A stretch of 64,000 nucleotides of DNA, from positions 18,056,501 to 18,120,500 of the forward strand of contig NC_092674.1 of NCBI RefSeq assembly GCF_964355755.1. The letters are read 5' to 3'. The notes under the pieces were generated by a model. The model did no database searches and was not told the origin of the DNA. It saw only the letters and a program-made list of their open reading frames with translations. The translations under genes and the position numbers were made by a program. This DNA comes from Antedon mediterranea. Taxonomy: Eukaryota > Echinodermata > Crinoidea > Comatulida > Antedonidae. Position 1 is the first letter of the stretch. Every line of letters begins with the position of its first letter. This document shows, piece after piece, positions 10,578 to 21,882 of this stretch.

Positions 10578-11341
10578 GCCTTTCTTGTATTTTGACTCCA
10601 AATTTGTTGACTAACTTTATCCTGAATACCACACTTTAAAATTAGGATTTATAAGTACTTTAAGACGGAGAAACACATAAAAACAAATAAATAAATCCTT
10701 TAAATTGATGATTTTACAGACATGTTTCTTTGTATACTGTAACTCCTCGAGCTCCCCCCATGCTCAATGTTTTTGTTTCTATGGAGCGCCAAAAGAGCAA
10801 CAATAATAGTACAAGTATAAAAACAGAAAGGAAACGAAACAAATCATGATTTTTAAATTAAAATTTATTTGCCAGTATTTATTTCTTCGTACTTGCATGA
10901 TTATACTATTATCATTACAATTTTAATTTTACATTGTTCCATCCACACTGTTATGGACTCCACAGAGTTTTCAGCCCTCAATATAATTTTTGCTCTTTTG
11001 ACGTTCGATAGAAACAAAAACATGAACATGGTAGGCCTACTGCTACTGTACTGTAGGCTAGTCATGCGAAATTCGCAAACAGTTTGTGTGCGAGAAAAAC
11101 GTCTGTAAAATCTTCAATTTAAAAATGTAGGCCTATTTGTTACTTTTTATGTGATTCTTTTTCATAAAAGTGCCAATTCTAAGGTGTGGTATTCAGAATA
11201 AATGTTGGGAGTTAAAATACAAGGCAGGTGCGAAAGATAAATATTTGTAATCTTAGGTCTTGGGTCTTAGCTTTAGTGATCTTAGGTCTTAGGGGGTCTT
11301 AGCTTTCGTGGTCTTAGGTTTCGTGACACCCTCATTGCAAA

Positions 11342-11592
11342 TGTTCTATATTTGATCTTAATTCACTCTCCATTTACCTCACTTAAAAATCATCGGAGAC
11401 AAACTATCTGTTTAAAACATTTATTCTGGTACGGTGCGGCCATACACACCAACTACCATAAACGTTTATTCATAACATATTACAATACAATATTATCTTG
11501 CATGAATCGGACATATCGCTACCAATGTAGCAACATTGATTAACAAAATCAAAATTTAACAGTGTGGCGTGTTGACCGCGAATTACTAACAA
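11342..11592. other. Flank with a 38-bp match to 6665-6702
   Basis: No gene seen. The last part (from about 11556), TTTAACAGTGTGGCGTGTTG and following bases, matches 6666-6702; together with the match of 13097-13160 to 8695-8760, it shows that this site and 6665-8760 are copies of one older repeat that received different insertions. Confidence 0.5.
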
Positions 11593-13091
11593 CTAGATGG
11601 TACGCGAGCGAAGCGAGCGTACCATCTAGGTCGTGCCCACAGATAGTTCTGGAATACACAGTAATTTCAGCGTAAAAAAACTGGCGATTTCAAATGTACG
11701 TACCGCAGGACTATAGTAAGTAAGTAAGTAATATTTATTGCTTTCCAAATACAGTACAAATAAATAAAACAGGATAATGTAAATGAAATAAAAAGAGAAA
11801 CATTAAATATAAACAAGACAAGACAAGAAAATAAGCATGGAAAGCAGGGGATGGCCCTTTAAGCCCAGAGGCTTGTTTCCAAAGGGGTCCCCATAATATA
11901 CATTGTCGTTTACAGAAACAAATAAATAGACACGATGATTTATGCAGTCAACTAAAATTAGCACCCTGGGAATTACTTCCGAAGGAGAAACTTATCACAA
12001 AATGAGTCCAAATTTTTGATTTGGACTCATTTAAAGAAACCCAATTTGTGTTTTGTATGGGTTTTTTTATATTAGGGTTGAGGGATGGGAAAGCGGATAG
12101 GTACAAAGAGGAACAATTTTTTAATATGTTCTTTATCCACTCAGTAACGAAATATTTTTTTCGTGTTTTATAGGCCTATAAATAATATACCTCTAAATAC
12201 AGTAAAACATTTGCGATTTAATACTTTGTTAAAACTGTCACTGTCATAATCGATTGAAATATTATGTCACGATACACCACTACGACGTTTATTTTATTGG
12301 TAATTATTAATTAATACAAACGTTGAGAAGGAACTGTCAGTATAAAGTTTATTTGTATATAATAATGTGTTTATATATCTAACAGTAGATCTTATCCACA
12401 ATCTCAGTAATAAAGTTTATCTGTACATATTTTTATATTACATCTAACAGTACGAACATTCACAGTAAGAAATGTTCAATTCAAATGAGGACTAAAAATA
12501 GTTAATAGGTATTTACAGTATTGTCCAAGTATTGCAAGTTTATTCTCAAAGGGCCCATATATTTACCTACCGTATGTGTTAAACCAAGGGCTCATAAATT
12601 TACCTACTTGTGTTAAACCAAACTCTGGCAGACTGAGAGATTGGGATGTTCCATTCATCGCAAATCAATACATTTGTATAATCGTATATTAAATCTATAA
12701 AAATAGTATTTTTTTAAGAAAATCGGCCTGTCTTCAACATTATGATGGTGTACTCTAGCTGTTCAACCGGTTTTCAGCTATTAAAAACAATTATCGTAGG
12801 AGGAGATAGGAAAATGCGAAGCCTCCTCGCATTTTTTGTGGCGGGTATTTTTCAAGACGGACATCCATTAGACAATGTATACCACCATCGGAAAACACAC
12901 CTATTTGGGGCAAATCGTTGAACCTAAATTCGTTTTAATCGTCAATAACTAATTATCTAACTTAATTTAATTAGTAAACAGGGTTACATCAGTACCGAAA
13001 GTACGAACCAACTTTATATACCATCGAGTAAAAATTCTAGAAGTAAGGCGCGATTTACCGAATTTTGCCCTTACGTAAATTCATATATAGA
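11593..13091 (-). mobile_element. Helitron-like non-autonomous element, copy 1
   Basis: Read on the minus strand the element starts TCTATATATGAATTTACG and ends in a palindrome (GATGGTACGC and GCGTACCATC around a GAGCGAAGCGAG-type centre) followed by CTAG, then T. The flanks are A at the 5' side and T at the 3' side, with no target duplication, as expected of Helitrons. The sister copy at 59704-61152 has the same ends in different flanking DNA. There is no Rep/helicase frame. A CR1-like tail is inserted at about 11714-11892. The palindrome abuts the terminus more closely than in canonical Helitrons, so a Helentron-type or other element is possible. Confidence 0.6.
11714..11892 (-). mobile_element. 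5'-truncated non-LTR retrotransposon tail
   Basis: On the minus strand it starts GGGGACCCCTTTGGAAACAA, contains CTTAAAGGGCCATCCCCTGC and ends in AATAAATATTACTTACTTAC, i.e. a polyadenylation-like signal with an (ACTT)n tail. This is typical of CR1/L2-group 3' ends. The sister Helitron-like copy lacks it. Confidence 0.7.
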
Positions 13092-13669
13092 TACCATCTT
13101 TCCCACTACACCTGCACAAACTCATTTGAATAACAACGCACGGCATACCAAACTGTTTACATAACATTTTAGTGATTTTATTTTCTATTTTATATCCCTG
13201 TGCTCCGCTCCCGCCAAATTGGGTCCTATGAGCTCAGTGTATTAGATACGAATGAGATACTGTATTCAAATTTTCAAGAGAAATGTAGCAACATGAAATT
13301 GTTATGCAACAGCAAACACAAGTGATGGAAACACTAACTTTCCAAAACAAAACTTTTACTGGATTTCATCAGTACACATTATTGTAAATGTGTGGAAGAC
13401 TTCATTTAAGTACTCGATGTGGGTATTTTTTGTATATACAATTTTCACTACAAATAGGACAATCTTTGTTCAGTATACTTTGTTCAATTGCACATGCAAG
13501 CAGCCATCTTCGACAAGTGCTCAAAAGTGGGTTGCAAAATAATATTATAAATATACAGTTAACTTAACTATACAATTAACTGAACAAATTTATAAATGTA
13601 TTTAACAGTTCAATAACTGTACTTCCTGACATTTTTTTTAAAATCTTCTATTAAGCAGAATAGAAACAT
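13092..13669. other. AT-rich stretch, no gene seen
   Basis: Apart from the 13097-13160 similarity to 8695-8760, nothing was recognised. Confidence 0.5.
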
Positions 13670-14240
13670 ATATATTTTGAACAATCTGACACCAAAATGA
13701 ACTTTCCACTCCAACCCAATAATGAGATATGGCAATTTTCCTGAAAAATCAGGTCAAAGGTCAAAATATGGTATTTCTGGTCATTATTTGAGAAAAAAAC
13801 TTTATTATAGTAAATAGAAATGTTTATGTTCTGAACATTTTGACACCAAAATTAACTCTCTATGACAAGTAGTTTTATGGATATCAAAATATATTAACCG
13901 TAACAAGGTTGGCAATTGCACCGTAAAGGTCAAAGGCAAAACTGAGTACTTCCGGTCATTTTTGGATAAAATGTTTCATTAAACTAAATAGTAACATATA
14001 TATTCTGAACAATTTGATACCAAAATAAACTGTCTGTGACAACTCTTTACTGAGATATGGCAATGCCTTAAAATATGGGTCAAAGGTTAAAACTGTTACT
14101 TCCGGTCATTTTTTTCAAAAATACTTTATTAGAGTCAATAGGAATGTTGATGTTCTAAACATTTTGAGCTAAAAATCAACTCTCTATGACCAGTAGTTTC
14201 AGAGATATAGACTGTTTAAGCGAAAATGTCCGCCATTTTA
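13670..14240. repeat. Degenerate tandem array, about 160-180 bp per unit
   Basis: Four related units contain AACATTTTGACACCAAAAT-type text, then a CTCTATGACAAG(T)AG block, GAGATATGGCAAT and GGTCAAAGGTCAAA followed by ACTTCCGGTCATTTTTG. The same units occur, inverted relative to each other, in the arms of the foldback element at 43584-46976, so this array probably is a remnant of that family. Confidence 0.65.
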
Positions 14241-14740
14241 AATTATGCAAATTAGGTGACCCAAGGTGTCATTTTGCTTGGCGCCAATCAAAAATTGAAT
14301 TTGTATAGGGTGGGCAACCTATATACCAAAGTTGGTGCTTTTGGAAGAAACTGAACCAAACACCCTTATTTCAGCCCTAACAGACTCCACTTATTTTATA
14401 TATATTTCTGAAATATATAAATCCAAAGGCAAACTAGATTTAATTCGTCACTATGACGAATTATAGGTTATATGCATTGATTTAAATAAAGATAATTGAT
14501 TGATTTAAGATATTTTGATTGATTGATTTTCTCAGAATCTTTAGTTATTTATAATATATGATAGGATCTTGCTAACGCAAATACAATAGCCGGTATCATA
14601 ATCCGATCAAAGATCCTTCTGCGTATATAATGTCATAAACCACATTTTGTGTTTTTAAATAAATTTCATTATAAATCATCTGTATAATCTATACACTAAG
14701 AAATAAAATTGAACAAACAATACGGATAATAAAAAAAAAC
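14241..14740. other. Unassigned AT-rich DNA
   Basis: No coding or RNA signature found. TTGATTGATTT-type short repeats occur near 14490-14530. Confidence 0.4.
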
Positions 14741-14756
14741 TTATTTCGTTTCGTTT

Positions 14757-14830
14757 CCCAAGGTGAGACTCGATCTCGGTACCTTGAATGCCATAGACAC
14801 GAGCACAGACCACCGAGCGGGCCACACAAC
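14757..14830 (-). mobile_element. tRNA-like SINE head
   Basis: On the minus strand a box-A-like TGGCCCGCTCGGTGG is followed after about 30 bases by the box-B-like GGTACCGAGATCGAGTCTC. The spacing resembles a tRNA promoter, but the arms do not fold into a convincing cloverleaf by eye. It reads as the tRNA-derived head of a SINE or a decayed tRNA; the body is short. Confidence 0.35.
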
Positions 14831-14839
14831 TGACTAGAA

Positions 14840-15960
14840 GTTGTAGAAAGATTCTTCCATGTATTTACTATGCAGTAACCACTTTGGTGAAGATAGATTA
14901 TTACATACCGCAATGAATTATAATTTTTTACTATGATGACATCTTTAAAAATTAAAAAACATGATGCACTGTCAAACTATATACTTTTAACTTTAATATA
15001 TGAACTTCTTAAGGAAGAAAGTTAATGTTAAGTTTGTTATTTCGGCCTAAGAAAATGTTATAATTTGTTTGATTGTCAAAATTAATTTTTTTTAATTTAA
15101 TATTCCATTAATGATTACTTATTCAACTTTTTTTCTCCTAATTTCATAATAAATCATACATATGATACATACACTTCAAGAAAATGAAATAAAAAATAGG
15201 TGTTCCCGAGCATTCTAACGATATATATTAATTTTAAAATTTAGCATATTTTCACCATTTTGTTAACTTACACGTGCGTAGCCTGTCACTTTTGACGTGC
15301 TCGTATAACGCTGTTTCGCGTTGAAAAGTGAATAAAATATGATGATATTATTAAAGAAAGGTTATACAACAGTAATCGGACAAAAAAAGTGCGCATTAAC
15401 GTTTGACGCACAGTGCGCGTGCAAAAATCTGCGCACTCATGGTAATTTTTTAAACGCTTAAAATTGCCTGAAACGTACTCTAATTTCATCGAAAATAAAT
15501 TCTGACAATTTTGAAAATTTTAAGCGCGCGTACGCATGCGTTATATGCGCTACGCACGTAATTGTATTGCCATATGATGAAATATGACCTGAAATTTATG
15601 AGTACCAAATTTTGTTTAAAAATGATTCATGCTTGTGAAGATATGATTACAAACGTGATTTCGTTAAATCGCGCGTAGACCACGTAATGTTTGATTGCGC
15701 ACCGTGAAAACATAACCACATCGATTCCTGGCCATAAGGAATATACTCTGAAAAATTGACTTAGCTAGATGAAACTGATAAAGATAATTCACGGACAAAA
15801 TAGTGCTAAGGAAAGAATAAATAAACAAAGATTTTGACAGAATCAAGAGGTTATATGCATGATAATGCATATAACCTAATTACTGAAAAAAATGACAATG
15901 CTGTGGGTATCAGTGGCTGGATCTCAATGGAGATACAAAAATAAAAAGCGAAAAGCTAAA
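14840..15960. other. AT-rich stretch with CpG-rich blocks
   Basis: No gene recognised. Between 15270 and 15720 there are several CpG-rich islands (GCGCGCGTACGCATGCG, AGTGCGCGTGC, ATCGCGCGTAG) in otherwise AT-rich DNA, possibly a decayed repeat. A short perfect palindrome around TATGCATGATAATGCATA lies near 15852-15870. Confidence 0.35.
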
Positions 15961-15969
15961 TCAAAACGA

Positions 15970-16060
15970 TAAAGTAAACAGCCAGAAAAGTTAGCAGAGC
16001 TTTCGGGCAACACTAGCCCTTCATCAGTGCAAGTGAAGGAATTTGGATAATTAACGTCAT
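15970..16060 (-). ncRNA. Hammerhead-like core motif, partial
   Basis: On the minus strand CTGATGA (16027-16021) is followed by a segment able to form GGGC/GCCC stem II with a short loop, and then GAAA (16004-16001). This matches the hammerhead core CUGANGA, stem II, GAAA. Hammerhead motifs are known from Penelope-like retroelement ends. Stems I and III and the UH cleavage site are not evident by eye, so it may be an inactive relic. GCTAACTT downstream recurs in the insert at 57032-57413. Confidence 0.35.
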
Positions 16061-16159
16061 AGTATAAAGCTGGCAAGTGCTGCCTGGGTGGACAGGAATA
16101 AAAGAAATATAACAAAGGGAGCCAGGGTGGAGTCTGAATAAGAGTAGAAAACAAAGAAG

Positions 16160-16976
16160 TGAGCTTGGTAGAGATATAAACAATTTTGGAATGAGACTAA
16201 AAAACAGCTTAAATGGTGGTTAATATTGAAACTTAAATTTTGGTAGTAAATGGAATAATTTTTTTTTTTTTTTTTCTGAAATATATATATATTTATTTAT
16301 AAAATCTGACTTGTAGTTTTCGAAATATAGGGTCTGATCTAAAACATCGCCGAAAAAGATCTTTTTTAGCCACGAAAGAAGTAAAACCATTTGCGGCCGG
16401 CCTCAGTCGACAATTCTATTAACTACGCCATTTTTGGTTTAAATAATTACATATGATTACGTTTTTTAGTAATTTATTTTATATATCACCATTGGAAATA
16501 TCAATAAAACATGTTATTAAATGCTTATAAAATACAAAAAGTTGTTTACTTAACGGAAGGAATTCGGACAAATTCATTGCTCTAACTTTGTGTAGTAACG
16601 ATCAGAGAGACAATGTGAGTTCATGGTATTGTACACGCGCGAGAGAAAACATTCCGCTGAAAATCCTTCAACCGTGAGCAATGCCAATAATCACGGGAAA
16701 GCTAAGCTTTGATTGGCTAACGATGACATCATATCACACAATGGTGGTTTTGTAGTTGAGCCTCACGGAATATTATGTTCCAAAAATTAAATACATGGAT
16801 ATTTTTTATGGTATATTTGCTTTTTCTTTAAAAAATTTGATATATATATAAATATATATTATAATAAATATATCTTAGAGAAAAAAGCACATGGCATGTG
16901 GAACTATATAATCTTAGCGTAGGAAGACATACAAATCCCAGGTCAACTGCAAAAACAAAGTTGAATAGGATAATAA
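16160..16976. other. Unassigned AT-rich DNA
   Basis: No coding or RNA signature seen. There is a T run at 16258-16276 and short AT microsatellites at 16276-16295 and 16838-16860. Confidence 0.4.
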
Positions 16977-17159
16977 TCCGGGAACCCATGAAGATTTGTT
17001 TAGCATTGCGAGTACAAAAGGTCTGAGGCATAGAATATGTCAAGTGGGGTCCTGGGACCATCAAATGGCCGTTCTTAAGTTCCCGCCCCTGTACCAACTC
17101 TAGGGAGGGGCGCTCAAAATACCCCAAAATTTGATTTAATTAGCATAATCGAGTACATA

Positions 17160-18000
17160 AATGAAACCAATGTTAAAATGTTTATTTTTAGGTTCTAATT
17201 GAAGATCCGTAATTCTTAAGTGTCAACTCCTGTACCTAGTCCACTTAAGAAAGCCACTAATTAGCGCTAATTAGCATTTTAATTAGCATGGTCGAGTACA
17301 TCGATGAAACCTTTGACAATACAATAAGTACATTTACCTAACTGAGAAAACGTAATTCTTAAGTGCCAAATCCTGTACCATGACCCCTTAAGAAAGGGTC
17401 AAAGGTCAATATATGTCCCACCTAGATTTAATTAACATAATGAGTACACATGTAAAACCAATGCAAAAATGTTTATTTTTAGAGTCTAATTGAAGATCCG
17501 TCATTCTTAAGTGTCAACTCCTGTACCTAGTCCACTTAAGAAAGCCATTAATTAGCGCTAATTAACATTTTAATTAGCATAATCGAGTACATCAATATAA
17601 CCTTCGGCAATACAATAAGTACGTTTAGCCAACCCAGATAACGTAATTCTTAAGTGCCAAATCCTGTACCATGACCCCTTAAGAAGGGTCAAAGGTCAAT
17701 GTATGTCCCACCCGGACTCAATTAAAATAATGTGAAACCAATGCTAAAATGTTTATTTTTAGAGTTTAATTGAAGATATATCATTCTTAAGTCTCAACTC
17801 TCCTGTACCTAATCTGCTTAAGAAAGTAATTAATTAGTGGTCATTAAAAGTAGCATGATCAAGTACATCAATGAAACCTTGGAAAGTACAATAAGTAAGT
17901 TTAACCAACTGAGAAAATGTAAAGTGCCAAATCCTGTCTTAAGAAAGGGTCATAGGTCAATGTATGTCCCACCTGAACTTTAATTAGCATAGTGAGTAGT
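17160..18000 (+). repeat. Left-arm tandem units, about 290 bp
   Basis: Units start near 17170, 17467 and 17745 with AAAATGTTTATTTTTAG(A/G)GT and include GCGCTAATTAGCATTTTAAT, AAACGTAATTCTTAAGTGCC and the TTAAGAAAGGGTCAAAGGTC block. A further partial unit resumes at about 19880, after the 18008-19875 insertion. The same unit in inverse orientation forms 21883-22400. Confidence 0.7.
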
Positions 18001-18007
18001 ACATAGG

Positions 18008-18215
18008 TTCCGGCCGGTTGCCACCTGGCCTTTTGCCAGCCTTTCGCCACCCAGTATTTCGACACCGGCCCATTTCCACCCAGTCCATTTTGCCACTCGG
18101 GCTTTTGCCACCCGGCCTTTTGCCACCCGGCCGTTTGCCACCCTGCCTTTTGCCACCCGGCCTTTTGCCACCCGGCCTTTTGCCACCCGGCCTTTTGCCA
18201 CCCGGCCTTTTGCCT
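18008..18215 (+). repeat. 15-bp minisatellite, unit TTTTGCCACCCGGCC
   Basis: About a dozen degenerate to perfect 15-bp units. Because the period is a multiple of three, both strands show artificial open frames with five-residue repeats; I do not regard these as genes. An inverse array of the same type lies at 19630-19862, so the two border an insertion of about 1.87 kb. Confidence 0.8.
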
Positions 18216-18639
18216 CCTGATCTGAGAGTGTTATTTGCCCTTAGGCCTGCAATTAAATTAAAATAAACGCAAGATTAAAATGTGTAAATCATTTTAATTA
18301 ATAAATTGCTTTTCTATGGTATAGACTCAGATGTTTAAAGTTTTCCGATAATTGTTAAAGTAGACCACCTTGTTTACCACTTAATTTGTATTTTATCCAA
18401 ATAAATGTATACAATTTCGTTACTGATTTCATGAGGACAAAAGCCTATGATATACAGAATCTTCAATTGACTGTCACAAAACAATTCGTAAAAACAACTG
18501 TTTAATTAACATTGATCAGTAGCATATCCACTGCATGAGAATATAGGGCCTAATTATCTCTATATCGTCGTGATATTAGATTTTTTTTAAATCCCACGAT
18601 CTTGTATACCATCATTGGTCATGTCACAGATGGATCTCA

Positions 18640-19286
18640 GATGGTTTAATGAATTGGCTCCCCCAGTCACAAATAATTGTACTAAATACCTTGGCATTAC
18701 CCTTAATAGTACCCTTTCCTGGCACGACCACATTTTAGCTGTTCACTCTTCTGCCTCCAGGACTTTAGGATTTATCCGTCGTAGGCCTACTGTTGGTACC
18801 AATGACTCTCATTCTCTTCTTCTGCTTTACAAATCCTTATGTCGTCCGATTCTGGAATATGGTGCTCCTGTGTGGTTTCCACATTTGGCTTCTCATCTTA
18901 ATCTTCTTGAAAAACCTCAACGCATTCTTACAAGATACTTTTTTCCAGGTAAACACTTTGAACGTCCTACTTACGCCGAAAGATTAGCTCTCCTTCATCT
19001 TCCTTCTTTGACTTCTCGGATTGATTTCCAAACTTTTATCTTTGTTGTCAAATGTTTATACACTATTATTGATCTCGATGTTTCTTCTTTTGTTTCTCTT
19101 ATTTCTCGTCACAAATTTGATCTTCTATTCAGGCCATCCTTTGCTCGAACTGTCTCTTTTCAATCTTCACTCTTTCCTAGATTCTGTAAACTTTGGAATG
19201 GTCTTCTCTCTGAATTAAGTGAGCTTGCTCTCCTTGGCAGGTTTCGAGAATTCGAGACTAGTCTTCGCCAACACTATTTCTTTTGA
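18640..19286 (+). pseudogene. 5'-truncated non-LTR RT C-terminal domain
   Basis: The frame (open from 18615) encodes the region downstream of the RT catalytic core: TKYLGITLNSTLSWHDHI, then LLYKSLCRPILEYGAPVW and a C-terminal ending. These correspond to the conserved YLG and thumb/connection motifs of Jockey/CR1-group elements. The catalytic FADD box is absent, so this is a truncated, inactive copy. The 3' end (19487-19528) is ATTGAATAAATCAAATCAAA with an (AAATC)n-like tail. It lies between the two inverted minisatellites. Confidence 0.8.
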
Positions 19287-19629
19287 TTTTACCTGGTCCC
19301 TGCTGTATTTTTTTACATAATGTCTTACATTTTTATTAATTAATTTTGTTCTCGTCATTTATTTTATATTTATATTATATTTTATCTATGTTAAAGGAAA
19401 GTCTTTAAACAGTGATTGGGTTCGCTTGTGACAATCCTGGCTTTTTGTTTCATTATATATTTTTATGTATTCTGTTGTAATTGTAATGAGCCGATATTGA
19501 ATAAATCAAATCAAATAAATCAAATCAAAACCTATTATATATTCTCTCAGACGCTACACGCCTTTGTAGCAAGCACGCCAGTTTGCAGCAGGCCGTGTGG
19601 CAACAGGCTAGTTGGAAACTAAGTGATTG

Positions 19630-19862
19630 CTACACACTGGGTGGAAAATGGCCGGGTGTCAACAGGCCTGGTGTCAAATGGCCGGTAGTGGCAATTGGCC
19701 GGGTGGCAGGGCCCATGTGTCAAAAGCCCTAAGGTGGCAATATGCCACATGCGGCCGGGTAGCAAAGGACTGGGTGGCTAAAGGCCAAGTAGTAAAAGGC
19801 TGGGCGGCAAAGGGCCGGGTGGCAATGTGCCGGGTGGCAATTTGCCGGGTGGCAAAATGGCT
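19630..19862 (-). repeat. Inverse 15-bp minisatellite
   Basis: Degenerate units such as GGCAAAGGGCCGGGT are the inverse complement of the 18008-18215 array. It is more diverged than the left array. The foldback tandem unit resumes directly after it at about 19880. Confidence 0.75.
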
Positions 19863-20511
19863 AGACCGTGAGAACACAATGTGAAACCAATTCTAAAATG
19901 TTTATATTTAGAGACAACTGAAGATCCATCACCTGTATGCCTACCCATTCCGCTTATTAAGAAAACCACTAATAGTAATAATAGTAATAATAATTATAAC
20001 AATAATAATAATAATGTAAAATATTAATAGACGAAGACGGAATCCCAAAAAGATGAAGATCGTGTGGCAGGATTGAATGAATGAATTAAATTTTTACTAC
20101 AATTCATAATTTGAAACTATTTGGACATAATTATCATATTGTCATTTCTTTTGCCAGAATTGATACGTACTGGAATTTAATAATTTTTTTATATTTTATG
20201 TTTACTTAAATTTTAACAGAATACTACTAATTTTAATAAACGTTTTCAAAATGCAAAGGTCTCTATCTACGTCTTTTAAAAGCATAACTTAGAATCTTTA
20301 TCTTTATGCTAAATAAGTCTATAAGTATATATAAGTTTATAGCATATAATAGTCATGCTAATTAATATGCTAATTACCAGCTTTCTGAAATTAGTTGACA
20401 GAAGTTGCCATTTAAGGAAGATACTAAAAATAAATATTTTATAATTTTCTTCAGTATGCATAATCAAGTTTTTTTTTTACAGAAACGAACCTTTGACCCT
20501 TTCTTAAGGGG

Positions 20512-21882
20512 TCTTTGTTTGTTTGTTTGTTTTATTCGGTACTCAATACAACAAAAATACCAGGATGACCCATAAAGCTGAAACAGCTTAATTCCAATGG
20601 GGTCCTTTAAACAAGTAAGTTAGATAATAATGTGTACATTTATAAATGCATATTAATACAATAAACAGAAACATCCATATACAAAATACAATCATCAGCA
20701 TGGTTAATGCACAATACCAAAGTGAACCTTTAACGCACGTTTATATTCAATTCATTTTTGTATACTCTTGATATCGGAAGGTAGATCATTCCAGTCTTTA
20801 ATAGCATTATAATAAAATGTTTTAGAGGCTTGGCCTTTAATATTTGGAATTACAAAGTTTACATTGGATTTCCTTGTACTATGAGTTCAGAAATCTTTGT
20901 AAAATGTTCATTAAGATAAGGAGCGTCAATATCGTGGTATATTTTGAAAGCGTGGATTAGTCTAATATACTTAACTCTATCACTTATTTTCAGGTATCCA
21001 GTAACGGAAAGTTCGGCCTGACCAACATGTGCCCTAGGGGCGAGATCGAGAATAAATCTCACAATTTTGTTTTGTGTTACTTGAAGCTTATTTTTCAGGA
21101 CAGTACTGATACCACAATACCTTGGACATCGGTATGTCCGCTAGTTGATCGTTTCTGTCTGTAATCGGCATCACCGCTCCTTGTTCACCTTGCTCGCATT
21201 GACTTGCAAGTGACGGTAGTGCTTCGTTGTTGACTTTATATGCAACAATAGGAATGTACAGGTTTCCAACACGTGTGTATGGATCATTGAATTCGTTACG
21301 TAGGATTTCGCTACGAAGCATTGTTGTTGGATACACCTGTTCATCTTGCGTTGTTGTTATGTTAATTAGGCTGGTATTTCTCCGTGGCGATTTATAATTA
21401 AAATTAAAAACTGGAATTCTTGGCGTAATTTTTACAGATATCGATCGAATTTTTCCGGAACCTCCTCTACATCCCCTTACTGTGCTCTTTTCGATCCCTA
21501 GGTTTTTAAATGTTTTCCAAATATTACTAGCAATATGGGTACGTACCATCTTGTGTCCAATTTCGAAAAGCTTGATAGACGAGTATTTTAGCACCATCGT
21601 GTGTGATGCTGGGCGGATGAAAATTCGCCTGGGATTGACACGTCACAAAACAAAATGGCAATCCTAGAAAAAACGGCTCGATTCAGATGAAAATTAAATT
21701 GGTTTGTGCACAACTAACTGACATCAAAGTTACATCAAACAGCTACACGAAACAATATTACTGACAGGTACAGTCAACAATATAAAAAAAAGACGTATAA
21801 ATATATAAATTCAGCTAAACAATTAAAAAATATCAAGAGGACATCACAACCATGTCTTGCAGCTCGAGCGCATTCAACCGTC
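20512..21882 (-). pseudogene. Internally deleted CR1-like retrotransposon
   Basis: On the minus strand the N-terminal part (21597-21088) includes a segment RGCRGGSGKIRSISVKI, typical of the start of CR1-like ORF2 or the end of ORF1, and then, after a deletion and frame change at about 21100, the C-terminal RT segment LQVTQNKIVRFILDLAPRAH followed by VGQAELSVTGYLKISDRVKY. Endonuclease and the RT catalytic core are missing. The 3' end near 20600 reads GGACCCCATTGGAATTAAGC, and a (CAAA)n tail lies at 20512-20530. It is inserted in the right arm of the foldback: tandem-unit text stops at GGGGTC and resumes after 21882. Confidence 0.75.

Larger units (their letters stand above)
9303..11331. mobile_element. 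MULE-like MITE, copy B, with 10-bp TSD
   Basis: Same termini as copy A (GGGTGTCACGAAACCTAAG at the left, TTTCGTGACACCC at the right), flanked by TCATTGCAAA on both sides (9293-9302, 11332-11341), an exact 10-bp duplication. It is lengthened by a solo LTR (9337-10134) and a 5'-truncated CR1-like tail (10441 to about 10577), and it lacks the 410-bp MITE of copy A. Confidence 0.8.

Noticed and set aside
16828-17127. 99-codon minus-strand frame
   Set aside because: It runs from the foldback terminal repeat into AT-rich DNA; the same residues recur in the inverted copy near 22450, showing repeat origin.
17160-18000. CRISPR-like array
   Set aside because: Units are about 290 bp and whole units repeat, with no short direct repeat plus unique spacer pattern and no cas genes; the DNA is eukaryotic in character.
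17980-18266. Open frames with LLPPG or VAKGR pentapeptide repeats
   Set aside because: They arise from a 15-bp minisatellite whose period is a multiple of three; both strands are open, which is not a sign of coding.
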